From a virus: 24,169 nucleotides of DNA. This document shows, in pieces, positions 16,858 through 22,242 of this stretch. The DNA lies in IMG/VR virus record IMGVR_UViG_3300048903_000122, positions 1 to 24,169 of that record. One strand, 5' to 3'. How positions within the stretch are numbered: the stretch's first letter is position 1; every line of letters begins with the position of its first letter. Under the pieces are notes generated by a model, which did no database searches, was not told where the DNA came from, and was given only the letters and a program-made list of their open reading frames with translations. The position numbers were made by a program, and so were the translations under genes.

Positions 16858-17201
16858 TGCGCGACTTCGATGCAGTGTTCTGCGTGGTCGGCGGGAAGGA
16901 TGACCTGTCGGACAGCACGCTGGCGAGCGTCCTGCAGCACCTCAACACCACGGTGCGCACCGGCACGACCGGCGATATTCACCTCGCGCTCGACGGGTTC
17001 GACGCTGATCCGCGCGAGCTGTGGGAGATCCCCGAGGTGCGGGACTACATCAGGCGCCTGATCTACGGCATGGATCTGGAGCTGATGTCCCGCCTCGATC
17101 CGCTGTCGAGGATCCTTGGCTCGGTGTGCTGCGGGATGCTGCGCCCGGTCTGGAAAGATCCGGTGACCGGCAACACCCGATTCGAGCGAACGGACCTGTG
17201 A
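16857..17201 (+). CDS. Hypothetical phage protein
   Basis: A 114-aa acidic protein (MRDFDAVFCVVGGKDDLSDS...) coupled by TGATG to the zinc-ribbon gene before it and by GTGA to the one after. I do not recognise a family. It has no membrane segment, signal peptide or paired-cysteine motif; three cysteines are scattered (FCVV and VCCG). Predicted structure is mixed helix and strand. Position in a run of small genes after the lysin suggests an accessory or host-takeover role, but nothing in the sequence specifies it. Confidence 0.6.
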   Translation: MRDFDAVFCVVGGKDDLSDSTLASVLQHLNTTVRTGTTGDIHLALDGFDADPRELWEIPEVRDYIRRLIYGMDLELMSRLDPLSRILGSVCCGMLRPVWKDPVTGNTRFERTDL

Positions 17202-17425
17202 CGCGACCGTATCGCGTGAACTGGGCGCGCCGCGACGCACGCAGGGCCGCAGCCGAGGCGAAGCACGCTGCCGCGCTCGCCGACTTCCACGGACGCCATC
17301 GGTGCTGCCAGTGCGGCGAGGCGGCGAACGTCTTCGTCGTCAGCGCCGTGCGCGCCGCCGGATCTCTCAAGACAAAGGCGGTCACGCGCGATTACTGCAC
17401 TGACCATGCGCCGAAGACCGTGTAG
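17198..17425 (+). CDS. Small zinc-binding phage protein
   Basis: A 75-aa protein from GTG 17198, chosen because GTG overlaps the preceding TGA as GTGA and the conserved-looking sequence begins there (MTRPYRVNWARRDARR). Longer in-frame extensions lie inside the previous gene. It has a basic helical N-terminus, then CCQCGEAAN and, about 30 residues later, YCTDHA. This gives a CxxC...CxxH metal site like that of small treble-clef or zinc-knuckle proteins. It is the last rightward gene and ends 18 bases from the stop of the convergent leftward operon. Confidence 0.6.
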   Translation: MTRPYRVNWARRDARRAAAEAKHAAALADFHGRHRCCQCGEAANVFVVSAVRAAGSLKTKAVTRDYCTDHAPKTV

Positions 17426-17443
17426 AGTGTCGCGGGTCCGCGC

Positions 17444-17944
17444 CTACGTCGCGACTGGCGGCTCGACCACCTCACGCAGGATGATCGAGCCGATCGCGGT
17501 CGGCTCCCAGATGCAGCCCGACGCGCAATCCCACCCGTAGTACCACATGTTCTCCTGATTGAGGCGGATCGACCATTGGTATGGCGTGATCACGATGCCG
17601 CCCCAGCGTTGGATCACGCGAACCCAGTTGATCGCGTAGATCGTGCCCAACGCGTTCAACCGGGCGCCTGGACCATCTGTCATGGCGAACTCGTGCCCGA
17701 ACGCAATGATCTCCTCGGGCGTGCGAAGGAACTTGATCTCGGCAGTGTTGGACAGCGTGACTTCGTGGACGTGGGTCAGCAGATCGAGATGGAAATTCTC
17801 AGCGATGCACCACTCGCGCCAGCCGAAGTCGTCCTCGTCGGACACCCACAGGCCCGTTGGCTAGAAGCTGCCGTTCTCGTCCTGGCCGCGCGCGATCAGC
17901 GTGTCGAGCTGCACCGGGGCGTTGCTGAAGTGGATCAGTCGCAT
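17444..17944 (-). CDS. Conserved phage protein interrupted by an in-frame amber codon
   Basis: Read leftward from ATG 17944, the frame encodes MRLIHFSNAPVQLDTLIARG..., meets TAG at 17863-17861 (codon 28), then continues without a break as PTGLWVSDEDDFGWREWC to the stop at 17444. Both halves look like one protein: the motif F-x-P-x-G-L-W-V-S spans the amber. The full product would be 166 codons. The uninterrupted part alone is 17444-17845 (133 aa from a GTG with no good Shine-Dalgarno). ITPYQWSIRL and WYYGWDCASGCIW near the C-terminus are distinctive. Function is unknown. The start overlaps the previous gene by 10 bases. It may be a decaying gene, a sequencing error, a suppressible gene or a readthrough site. 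Confidence 0.65.
17861..17863 (-). other. In-frame amber (TAG) inside a conserved gene
   Basis: On the minus strand the codons read AAC GGC AGC TTC TAG CCA ACG GGC CTG TGG. A single A-to-T change of AAG would create it, and lysine there would be natural. TAG is used as a normal terminator elsewhere in the window (14673-14675, 15742-15744, 17423-17425), so whole-genome amber recoding is unlikely. Confidence 0.7.
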
Positions 17945-18216
17945 GGCTCATCCAGGGGCGATCGAGGCGGCTCGCAGAAGTCGATCGCGATCACTCTGCC
18001 GCGGCTGATGGTGGTGCTGATCGCTGTCTCGCTCGGCAAGCGGTGCGACCACTCCAGATCCTGCCGCCGCGTTGCCGCTGCCGTGCTGCCGCTGCCGTAG
18101 CGGACGAACACGTAGGCGGCACTGATCGACGAGATGGTGCCCTCCTCGATCTTCCGCAGGCCCAGGTCGCGGTAGATGACCTTGCGACCGATGTCGGCCA
18201 GGGTTGGCTCGATCAC
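17935..18216 (-). CDS. Conserved small phage protein, KOW/SH3-like
   Basis: A 93-aa protein starting at GTG 18216, which overlaps the preceding stop (GTGA) and is preceded by a very strong purine tract (GGGGAGGGGAG). The pattern L-x-DIGRKVIY, then KIEEGTISSI, then YVFVRYGSG, then ATRRQDLEW is the outline of a widespread small phage protein family with a KOW or SH3-like beta-barrel feel (recalled; function unknown). The C-terminus (RVIAIDFCEPPRSP) is less conserved in look. It may bind nucleic acid or a host RNA polymerase component, but this is speculation from fold resemblance only. Confidence 0.65.
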   Translation of the reverse strand: MIEPTLADIGRKVIYRDLGLRKIEEGTISSISAAYVFVRYGSGSTAAATRRQDLEWSHRLPSETAISTTISRGRVIAIDFCEPPRSPLDEPCD

Positions 18217-18518
18217 CTCCCCTCCCCTTCCGTCAGCTCGACGACCTCTCCGGTGACGATGGAGCAGAAGCTGCCGTCGTCATCCTGCAGCACCGGCATC
18301 ATCCCGACGTGACCGTGCAGGATCGCCTCAAACTGGAGCATCAGCGACTTGCCGTTGCCCGACGCGAAGATCACCACTCCAGGCGTGCGGTCAGCGCCGA
18401 TGGCGATCATCACGCGGTCGTCCTTGCGCCAGCGATGCCCGTCAGACCATTCGCACACACCGCCGACGTGCCACGTCCTGGCCCCGCACCTCGGGCAGAA
18501 TTGCACCGTCTCGCTCAT
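18213..18518 (-). CDS. Zinc-ribbon phage protein
   Basis: A 101-aa protein from ATG 18518, which overlaps the upstream stop as ATGA. The longer frame to 18617 is rejected as it only adds sequence from inside the neighbour. The N-terminus holds FCPRCGARTWHVGGVCEW, a zinc-ribbon half-site (CPRC, then a third cysteine and a histidine nearby). The rest is beta-rich (VMIAIGADRTPGVVIF, then GSFCSIVTGEVVEL), again SH3/KOW-like. No family is recognised. It is embedded in the leftward chain of overlapping genes. Confidence 0.6.
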   Translation of the reverse strand: MSETVQFCPRCGARTWHVGGVCEWSDGHRWRKDDRVMIAIGADRTPGVVIFASGNGKSLMLQFEAILHGHVGMMPVLQDDDGSFCSIVTGEVVELTEGEGR

Positions 18519-18721
18519 TGTTTCCGAATGACCGATGGCGCGCAGTCCACGCACACCTTCATCGGCCTCCTGGGCGCAGTCGGACGATGCTGGACGATAT
18601 GGCCGCACACCCCGCACTTGGCCCGCAGGTTATCTGGCAAGATAGGCGGGTTCGTCCACGGCATGCACACCATCACGTCGGCCTCCTCGGCCTGCTCGGT
18701 GGTGACGAACTCGATCTTCAC
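18515..18721 (-). CDS. Small zinc-finger protein
   Basis: A 68-aa protein starting at GTG 18721 (GTGA overlap with the upstream stop). The track-length frame to 18868 adds only out-of-frame noise. The sequence is MKIEFVTTEQAEEADVMVC..., then KCGVCGHIV and KVCVDCAPSV, giving a clear CxxC...CxxC zinc site with about 19 residues between pairs. This resembles a minimal treble-clef or rubredoxin-like knuckle. Function is unknown. It is one of eight Cys-pair proteins in the right part of the window. Confidence 0.6.
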   Translation of the reverse strand: MKIEFVTTEQAEEADVMVCMPWTNPPILPDNLRAKCGVCGHIVQHRPTAPRRPMKVCVDCAPSVIRKQ

Positions 18722-18966
18722 AGCGGATCGATGCCGCTGGCGAGCGCCTCGGCAGTCAGCCGAGCGGAGGCGGCAAGCTGCCTCTCGATGTGCTGAATCG
18801 TTGCCCATTGACCGGCGGCAAACCACTCGGGGCGATCCGGCAACTCCCGCAAGATCAGCACGGCCCACGCCATGCGTTCCGGCGTGTTGACCGTGTAGAA
18901 GTCGCCAATCCCGATCGTGCTTAAGGCTGCGGCTGTAATCGCTGAAATCGAGATGGTGTCTCTCAT
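18718..18966 (-). CDS. Hypothetical phage protein ending SGIDPL
   Basis: An 82-aa protein from ATG 18966 (ATGA overlap with the upstream gene). It contains NTPERMAWAVLILRELPD and then a helical C-terminus (IQHIERQLAASARLTAEAL). It ends in ASGIDPL, the same last residues as the neighbour upstream, and the DNA encoding that end is identical for 19 bases. No family is recognised. There is no signal peptide; the N-terminal Ser/Ile/Ala stretch (ISISAITAAALSTIGIG) is mildly hydrophobic but too weak for a confident membrane call. Confidence 0.58.
   Translation of the reverse strand: MRDTISISAITAAALSTIGIGDFYTVNTPERMAWAVLILRELPDRPEWFAAGQWATIQHIERQLAASARLTAEALASGIDPL
18722..18740. repeat. 19-bp direct repeat (second copy at 18967-18985)
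   Basis: AGCGGATCGATGCCGCTGG occurs identically at 18722-18740 and 18967-18985. Each copy encodes the last residues (SGID P/L) of consecutive leftward genes. Identity includes third codon positions, while the rest of the two genes is unrelated. It may be a small duplication or a conserved DNA or RNA site. Confidence 0.6.
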
Positions 18967-19226
18967 AGCGGATCGATGCCGCTGGTTTCGAACGCCAGTT
19001 CCAACCAGTCGTGAATGTCTCGCCGGGTGACGATCTCCTCGACGCGCGTCCGCAGTGGGTCGATCATCGGCCCCCTCCAGCCGGGTGCGTTGATCCATTG
19101 CCGCAGATACGCGCGCATGGCCGCGATCTGCCTGGGCGTCATCTCCGCGCCATGCAGGTAGGCCTCGACCGCAGGCCGCAGCACCCCCGAAGTCTCGTGC
19201 ATCCAGAAGCCAGGTGCGTCGTCCAA
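18963..19226 (-). CDS. Conserved phage protein (PAVEAYL/AYLRQWI type)
   Basis: An 87-aa protein read from TTG 19226, directly abutting the upstream stop (TGATTG). A start at the internal ATG nine codons later is possible. Distinctive elements are WMHETSGVLRPAVEAYLHG, MTPRQIAAMRAYLRQWI and the terminal ETSGIDPL. I recall very similar small proteins in many alphaproteobacterial phages, always of unknown function. It is all-helical, acidic and soluble. The conserved core makes it one of the safer calls in the operon. Confidence 0.65.
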   Translation of the reverse strand: MDDAPGFWMHETSGVLRPAVEAYLHGAEMTPRQIAAMRAYLRQWINAPGWRGPMIDPLRTRVEEIVTRRDIHDWLELAFETSGIDPL

Positions 19227-19547
19227 TCAATCGCTCCTCGGCAGATCACCGAACGCCGCCCTGGTAGCCGCCTGCTCGGCCTCAAGCCGCTGCAACAGGG
19301 GCGCCGCCTCCTCCAGCGTGCTGAACCGCGTGCGCCCGACCTCGTAGCGCCACTCGTGCGGCGGCGCGTGGCAGAGCCCGCACCACGGGTTCAGCAGGGC
19401 AGCCTGCAACGCCTTCTCGACCGCCTCCCGCAAAGGCCACGCGATATCTGCGCTGGCTGCCTCCGCGCTGTCGGCCACGCCGGTCGCCGCCAGGATGCAA
19501 TGCCGATCCGGACACAGGCATTGCGCAACCCAGACCCTCGCGCTCAC
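19227..19547 (-). CDS. Cysteine-rich phage protein, unknown function
   Basis: A 106-aa protein from GTG 19547, chosen because GTG overlaps the preceding TGA (GTGA) and is preceded by GGTGGGGGA. It has WVAQCLCPDRHCILA near the N-terminus (C-x-C...H-C, a possible metal knot) and later NPWCGLCHAPPHEWRYEVGR, a CxxC-H element. The C-terminus is a helix (TLEEAAPLLQRLEAEQAAT). I recall similar proteins in phages of Alphaproteobacteria, without a known role. The frame extension to 19613 is rejected. Confidence 0.6.
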   Translation of the reverse strand: MSARVWVAQCLCPDRHCILAATGVADSAEAASADIAWPLREAVEKALQAALLNPWCGLCHAPPHEWRYEVGRTRFSTLEEAAPLLQRLEAEQAATRAAFGDLPRSD

Positions 19548-19705
19548 CAGATCCCCCACCTGATCAGCCAAGCCGCGGCAACGAGCCCGGTCGCGAGGCC
19601 GCACACATACCAAGCGGCGCAGATCCGCACCCAGCGTCGCTCCAGGCTTGGCGCCGGCGACGACGCAAATTCCGGCAGCCCCGCCGGTCCCATTCCGTCA
19701 GGCAT
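19544..19705 (-). CDS. 53-aa predicted single-pass membrane protein
   Basis: A short leftward gene, ATG 19705 to TGA 19544, fitting exactly between its neighbours. Its start overlaps the upstream gene's stop by 8 bases, and its stop overlaps the next GTG as GTGA. Residues 1-24 are Pro/Gly-rich and end in ERR. Residues of about 25-48 are hydrophobic (VRICAAWYVCGLATGLVAAA), followed by IRWGIW. This is an N-in or N-out single membrane span with a very short tail. It could be a holin-like, pinholin-like or superinfection-exclusion peptide. Nothing beyond topology supports a choice, and it lies in the operon opposite to the lysin. Confidence 0.6.
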   Translation of the reverse strand: MPDGMGPAGLPEFASSPAPSLERRWVRICAAWYVCGLATGLVAAAWLIRWGIW

Positions 19706-20129
19706 CGTGGGTCAGCATCGGCAATCCCTTTTCCGCGAACCGCTCGTACAGCGTCTCGCCGCTCGGCAACTGGGCATAGGGCAGGAACACCTGGGGCAGC
19801 GTCGCCTGCCCTGCATCGATCACGGCGAGCTGCGCCTCGATCCACGACCGCAGCACGCGCCACGCCACCCGTGCCGCCGCCTCCCGCGAGCGCTGCGCCC
19901 GCGACAGCTTGGTGTCCCGCGTCAGCATGGCATGCACGCCGTCGATGTTCGCTGGCAGCCGATAGGCGATCAGGCCGTGCGGCGTCTCGATCCGGAACGC
20001 CAGATGCGTCAGCACCCCGGCTTCGTATTCCATCATCACCGCCTGCGCCCTGGCGCGCACCAGCCGCGCCTGGATCTGGCCCGCCGTGCGCTCGATCGGC
20101 ACCTCGGTGTGGCGGTTGAGGATGGTCAC
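19698..20129 (-). CDS. Conserved phage protein of unknown function (TEVPIERT/YERF type)
   Basis: A 143-aa protein from GTG 20129 (GTGA overlap with the preceding stop; the extension to 20216 is rejected). Its sequence follows a pattern I recall from very many siphophage genomes: TEVPIERTAGQIQARL, ARAQAVMMEYEAG, RLPANID, AARVAWRVLRSWIEAQLA, VFLPYAQLPSGETLYERF. The family appears mostly helical with an N-terminal alpha/beta part. It is usually annotated hypothetical and found near replication or recombination genes. No catalytic motif is clear. Conservation makes it the best-supported gene of this operon. Confidence 0.75.
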   Translation of the reverse strand: MTILNRHTEVPIERTAGQIQARLVRARAQAVMMEYEAGVLTHLAFRIETPHGLIAYRLPANIDGVHAMLTRDTKLSRAQRSREAAARVAWRVLRSWIEAQLAVIDAGQATLPQVFLPYAQLPSGETLYERFAEKGLPMLTHDA

Positions 20130-20296
20130 TTGTTGACCGCCACATAGAGGAAGTCGCACGCCTGACGCGCCTTGAACCACGCCTGGGCCTCCTCGGGCGT
20201 CAGGTCGTCCAACCACCCTTTGACGCGCTCCAGGCGCTGCACGCAGTCCGCAGCGGCGTTGCCAGCCTCGTGCAGAGCCATCTCGCGGTCGTTCAT
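20126..20296 (-). CDS. Small helical protein
   Basis: A 56-aa protein from ATG 20296 (MNDREMALHEAGNAAADCVQ...), four bases after the upstream stop. It contains VKGWLDDLTPEEAQAWF and ends in VNK, overlapping the next GTG by four bases. It is acidic and all-helical, with no cysteine pairs or membrane segment. No family is recognised. Its tight packing between coupled genes and a normal amino-acid composition are the main support. Confidence 0.55.
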   Translation of the reverse strand: MNDREMALHEAGNAAADCVQRLERVKGWLDDLTPEEAQAWFKARQACDFLYVAVNK

Positions 20297-20300
20297 CGCA

Positions 20301-20459
20301 TTACACCCCGCAGATGCTTCGTAAGTGCCAGTCGAACGAGCTGAAGGTGATCTCGCCACGCAGGAACTTGGCCTCCATCTCGCGGTTGAGCGCGACAAAG
20401 GCGGGATCGCAATCCGGCTCGGCACGCGGCGGGCGTTCGCGAGGCTCGGTGTCGCTCAT
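20301..20459 (-). CDS. Small hypothetical protein
   Basis: A 52-aa protein from ATG 20459, which overlaps the stop of the preceding 30-aa gene as ATGA. The N-terminus is charged and proline-rich (SDTEPRERPPRAEPDCDP). The C-terminal half is a likely helix and turn (FVALNREMEAKFLRGEITFS, then FDWHLRSICGV). No known domain is apparent. It is the second gene of the leftward operon. Confidence 0.55.
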   Translation of the reverse strand: MSDTEPRERPPRAEPDCDPAFVALNREMEAKFLRGEITFSSFDWHLRSICGV

Positions 20460-20548
20460 GGCTGGCGGATCCCGCAGCGACCGCAGCGCGGACAGTAGGG
20501 CACCGACGCCCAGGCGATGTTGCAGGCCGAGCAATACCAGACGCTCAT
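20456..20548 (-). CDS. 30-aa zinc-ribbon microprotein
   Basis: A very short gene, ATG 20548 to TGA 20456. Its product has WYCSACNIAWASVPYCPRCG: two CxxC pairs 9 residues apart and one more cysteine, a complete four-cysteine zinc site in 30 residues. A strong GGAGGGGG lies about 8 bases before the ATG, and the stop overlaps the next gene as ATGA. A candidate -10 box lies 25 bases upstream, so this would be the first gene of the operon. The longer frame to 20995 is antisense noise through the promoter region. Confidence 0.6.
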   Translation of the reverse strand: MSVWYCSACNIAWASVPYCPRCGRCGIRQP

Positions 20549-20572
20549 CCAGAACCCCCTCCCCGCGCCGAA

Positions 20573-20601
20573 ACTATAGAGGCACGGCACGTTCCTTTCC
20601 A
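20573..20601 (-). promoter_or_regulatory. Candidate promoter of the leftward small-gene operon
   Basis: On the minus strand TATAGT (20578-20573) matches the -10 consensus at five of six positions. A weak -35 (TGGAAA, 20601-20596) lies 17 bases upstream. The start codon of the first gene is 25 bases downstream. The upstream stretch carries CCACAAC at 20636-20642 and 20660-20666, a related CACACAAC near 20600, the palindrome GCAGCGCTGC (20675-20684) and CGTTTC/GAAACG (20689-20704), all possible operator elements. Confidence 0.4.
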
Positions 20602-20721
20602 CACAACCCAGAATTTTGTGCAGCACGGGATTTCGCCACAACCTCCGGTATGCCTCTCCCCACAACAAACGACAGCAGCGCTGCCACGCGTTTCCCGTGA
20701 AACGAACGGAGAACGGGAGAA

Positions 20722-21312
20722 TCAGACTCGAGTCGCTCCCATGCGCGCCCGCCGCAGCGCCTTTTCCTCGGCAATCTTCGCCGCGACTCGAGCCGCCCGC
20801 GCGACAGGGTCCGTCACCGGCAGCGCTGCGACCGTCACGGCGGCGGTGATAGAAGATTGAAGATATAAGCTCTTGATAGGAGGGGGTGCGGGTGGCGTCG
20901 GCGGTGGCCCTCCGTCCTCTCCCGGCACGATCAGCACGTAGGCGTTTGACGTCTGCTCTGCCCGCCACCCGTTCCGGACGATCCGGCGATCCCAATCCAG
21001 CAGGCCGAGCGCTCGAGCATCCGCCAGCGCCCGCTCGACCGTTCGCTCCCCGATGCCAGCATCAGCCGCCAGACGGGCGTGGGACGGGTCACAGCGCCCA
21101 TCGCTGGCCAGATAGTCCGGTAGCACCTCCAGCGCCCAGGCGCCCTTGGGACCGATCCTGCCCGCTCTGACGTGGACGTGGACGATGTACCGCCACCGCG
21201 ATTTGAGGTTGCGATCCATGGGACGGCGTCGCCCTGGCCCGAACTGCGAGCCGCGGTGGAACGGTTTGCAACGGCTGGAGCTTGGTCGGCGGTGAATGCG
21301 TGGCTTTTTCAT
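20722..21312 (-). CDS. HTH_36-type helix-turn-helix protein (possible replication initiator/regulator)
   Basis: A 196-aa protein. The ATG at 21312 is chosen because GGAGG (21323-21319) sits six bases before it. A later Met at 21219 lacks one. Residues of about 40-125 match the winged-helix HTH_36 outline: GAWALEVLPDYLASDGRCDP, then ARLAADAGIGERTVERALAD, then ARALGLLDW. This domain is common in plasmid and phage replication proteins and in regulators. A proline-rich linker (GGPPPTPPAPPP) and a basic, alanine-rich C-terminal helix follow. It is flanked upstream by a 270-base noncoding region full of inverted repeats, which fits either an origin or an autoregulated promoter. No helicase or primase accompanies it in the window. 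Confidence 0.7.
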   Translation of the reverse strand: MKKPRIHRRPSSSRCKPFHRGSQFGPGRRRPMDRNLKSRWRYIVHVHVRAGRIGPKGAWALEVLPDYLASDGRCDPSHARLAADAGIGERTVERALADARALGLLDWDRRIVRNGWRAEQTSNAYVLIVPGEDGGPPPTPPAPPPIKSLYLQSSITAAVTVAALPVTDPVARAARVAAKIAEEKALRRARMGATRV

Positions 21313-21383
21313 CGGTTTCCTCCGATGCCGAAGCCAGCCGTCAGGACACAGTTCTCCAGCAGCCAAAGTGAGGCTTGATTTTT

Positions 21384-21443
21384 GGCCTTGCTTGTTGGAT
21401 GTTCGGGACTGTCAGATCACCGAACAAACCAGCTAGCAAGGCC
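21384..21443 (+). ncRNA. Long imperfect hairpin, possible small RNA or origin element
   Basis: GGCCTTGCT (21384-21392) is the exact complement of AGCAAGGCC (21435-21443). Inward come a T/T mismatch, five more pairs with one G-U, a small internal loop, and TGTTCGG (21400-21406) paired with CCGAACA (21420-21426) around a 13-base loop. That is about 21 pairs in 60 bases. Because a rho-independent terminator follows directly on the plus strand, a plus-strand RNA is the simplest reading, but no convincing promoter is visible. An origin hairpin for the neighbouring HTH protein is the alternative. Confidence 0.5.
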
Positions 21444-21472
21444 GTCCCTTCGGGGGCGGCTTTCGGCTTTTT
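21441..21472 (+). terminator. Rho-independent terminator (plus strand)
   Basis: GCCGTCCC (21441-21448), loop TTCG, GGGGCGGC (21453-21460) with one G-U pair, then TTTCGGCTTTTT. The UUCG loop and T-run are canonical. There is no plus-strand gene between 17425 and here that it could serve, which points to an unannotated plus-strand transcript. Confidence 0.7.
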
Positions 21473-21505
21473 AGGTCATAGGGTTACGGCACTCCTGCGC
21501 CCGCG

Positions 21506-21547
21506 AATCGGGCTGCACCCACCACTGTGACGTATATGCAGCCGATT
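21506..21547. repeat. Inverted repeat with a single bulge
   Basis: AATC-G-GGCTGCA (21506-21517) is complementary to TGCAGCCGATT (21537-21547) apart from one bulged G, giving 11 pairs around a 19-base loop. It lies in the gap after the 87-aa gene. No T-run follows on either strand, so it is not a simple terminator. It could be a protein-binding site. Confidence 0.5.
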
Positions 21548-21582
21548 TGGCGAGATGGAATTCTCTGTTGGCGGGACGAGCC

Positions 21583-21846
21583 CTACTCCAGCATCTCGAT
21601 CGTCACGCGCACCCGCTTGCCCATCAGGCTGCGGAACAGCGTGTGGTTGAGCGGCTCCTCCTCCTCCCAACTGTGCAGCCTGACAAAGAAGGCCGGGTCA
21701 TAGGGCGTCGGTTGAGCCTCGTCCCGTAGGTCTTCCGTCGAGTGGTACATGATCGCGGCGTGCCCGCTGTCCTCAAACTTGACGCCGCAGACACCCCCGC
21801 TGTCATCCGGCGGCACGGTGAATTCCTGCTGCCAGACGATGCTCAT
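21583..21846 (-). CDS. Small hypothetical phage protein
   Basis: An 87-aa acidic protein (MSIVWQQEFTVPPDDSGGVCG...). Its ATG overlaps the stop of the upstream RHH-like gene as ATGA, so both are translated from one mRNA. It contains AAIMYHSTEDLRDEAQ, a tract of acidic residues (SWEEEEPLNH) and a beta-rich end (MGKRVRVTIEMLE). No family is recognised. The partner position after a putative regulator could indicate a co-regulator or antitoxin-like product, but there is no motif evidence. It ends in TAG. Confidence 0.6.
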   Translation of the reverse strand: MSIVWQQEFTVPPDDSGGVCGVKFEDSGHAAIMYHSTEDLRDEAQPTPYDPAFFVRLHSWEEEEPLNHTLFRSLMGKRVRVTIEMLE

Positions 21847-22235
21847 GCTGCCGTGTCCATCTCATTGAGATCGCTGGGCTCGACCGGTTGAGGCGCAGCC
21901 AATTGGGCAATTTCGGTTCGCCTCTCCGACAGTCTCTTCGGCGGCTTCGGCGGCACTGCCCCGATCGTCTCGCCAAGCAGGCGATAGACACGACGACTGA
22001 ACCACTGCGGCTTGCCATCCAGAGCGGCCATAGCGATCAGCCTGTCTTGGTCGGTTTCGGGCTGTGGCCCGGTCATATCGTGCGCGGGAACAGAGTTCCC
22101 ACGTTCCGTGGCCACATATGCGCGGATCGCTCGACCGAGCCACACGGCCACGTTGACATTGCCTCGTTGAGCGGCCTTGACAGCCTCCTGGCTGTCGGCC
22201 TCATCCATGCTCCGGATCTTCCACTCATGTGCCAT
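21843..22235 (-). CDS. Ribbon-helix-helix-like regulator
   Basis: A 130-aa protein from ATG 22235; GTG 22250 is an alternative start five codons earlier. The first 45 residues (EWKIRSMDEADSQEAVKAAQ, then VNVAVWLGRAIRAYVATER) fit a MetJ/Arc-like fold: a short strand, a helix, a G-x-V-x-V/W-L turn and a second helix. The rest is a linker with RRVYRLLGETIGAVPPKPPK and an acidic end (DLNEMDTAA). RHH proteins bind tandem or inverted short repeats in their own promoters. The DNA directly upstream contains just such an array (22243-22302), which suggests autoregulation. The fold call is by pattern only. Confidence 0.6.
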   Translation of the reverse strand: MAHEWKIRSMDEADSQEAVKAAQRGNVNVAVWLGRAIRAYVATERGNSVPAHDMTGPQPETDQDRLIAMAALDGKPQWFSRRVYRLLGETIGAVPPKPPKRLSERRTEIAQLAAPQPVEPSDLNEMDTAA

Positions 22236-22242
22236 TGGTTCT

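Noticed and set aside
17429-17455. Bidirectional terminator between the convergent operons
   Set aside because: GTCGCG/CGCGAC and CGCGG-GT-CCGCG repeats are present but no T-run is seen on either strand, so a terminator call is not justified.
19011-20147. 378-codon plus-strand frame over the leftward operon
   Set aside because: It covers at least six coupled leftward genes and is an Arg/Pro/His-rich low-complexity shadow.
21384-21480. tRNA gene or tRNA-overlapping attachment site in the hairpin region
   Set aside because: There is no acceptor/T-arm arrangement or CCA end, and no integrase is nearby. The fold is a single long hairpin plus terminator.
22086-22100. CRISPR-like repeat (GTTCCCAC motifs around 22095-22302)
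   Set aside because: The copies are 8 bases long with no spacer-repeat periodicity, so operator elements fit better.
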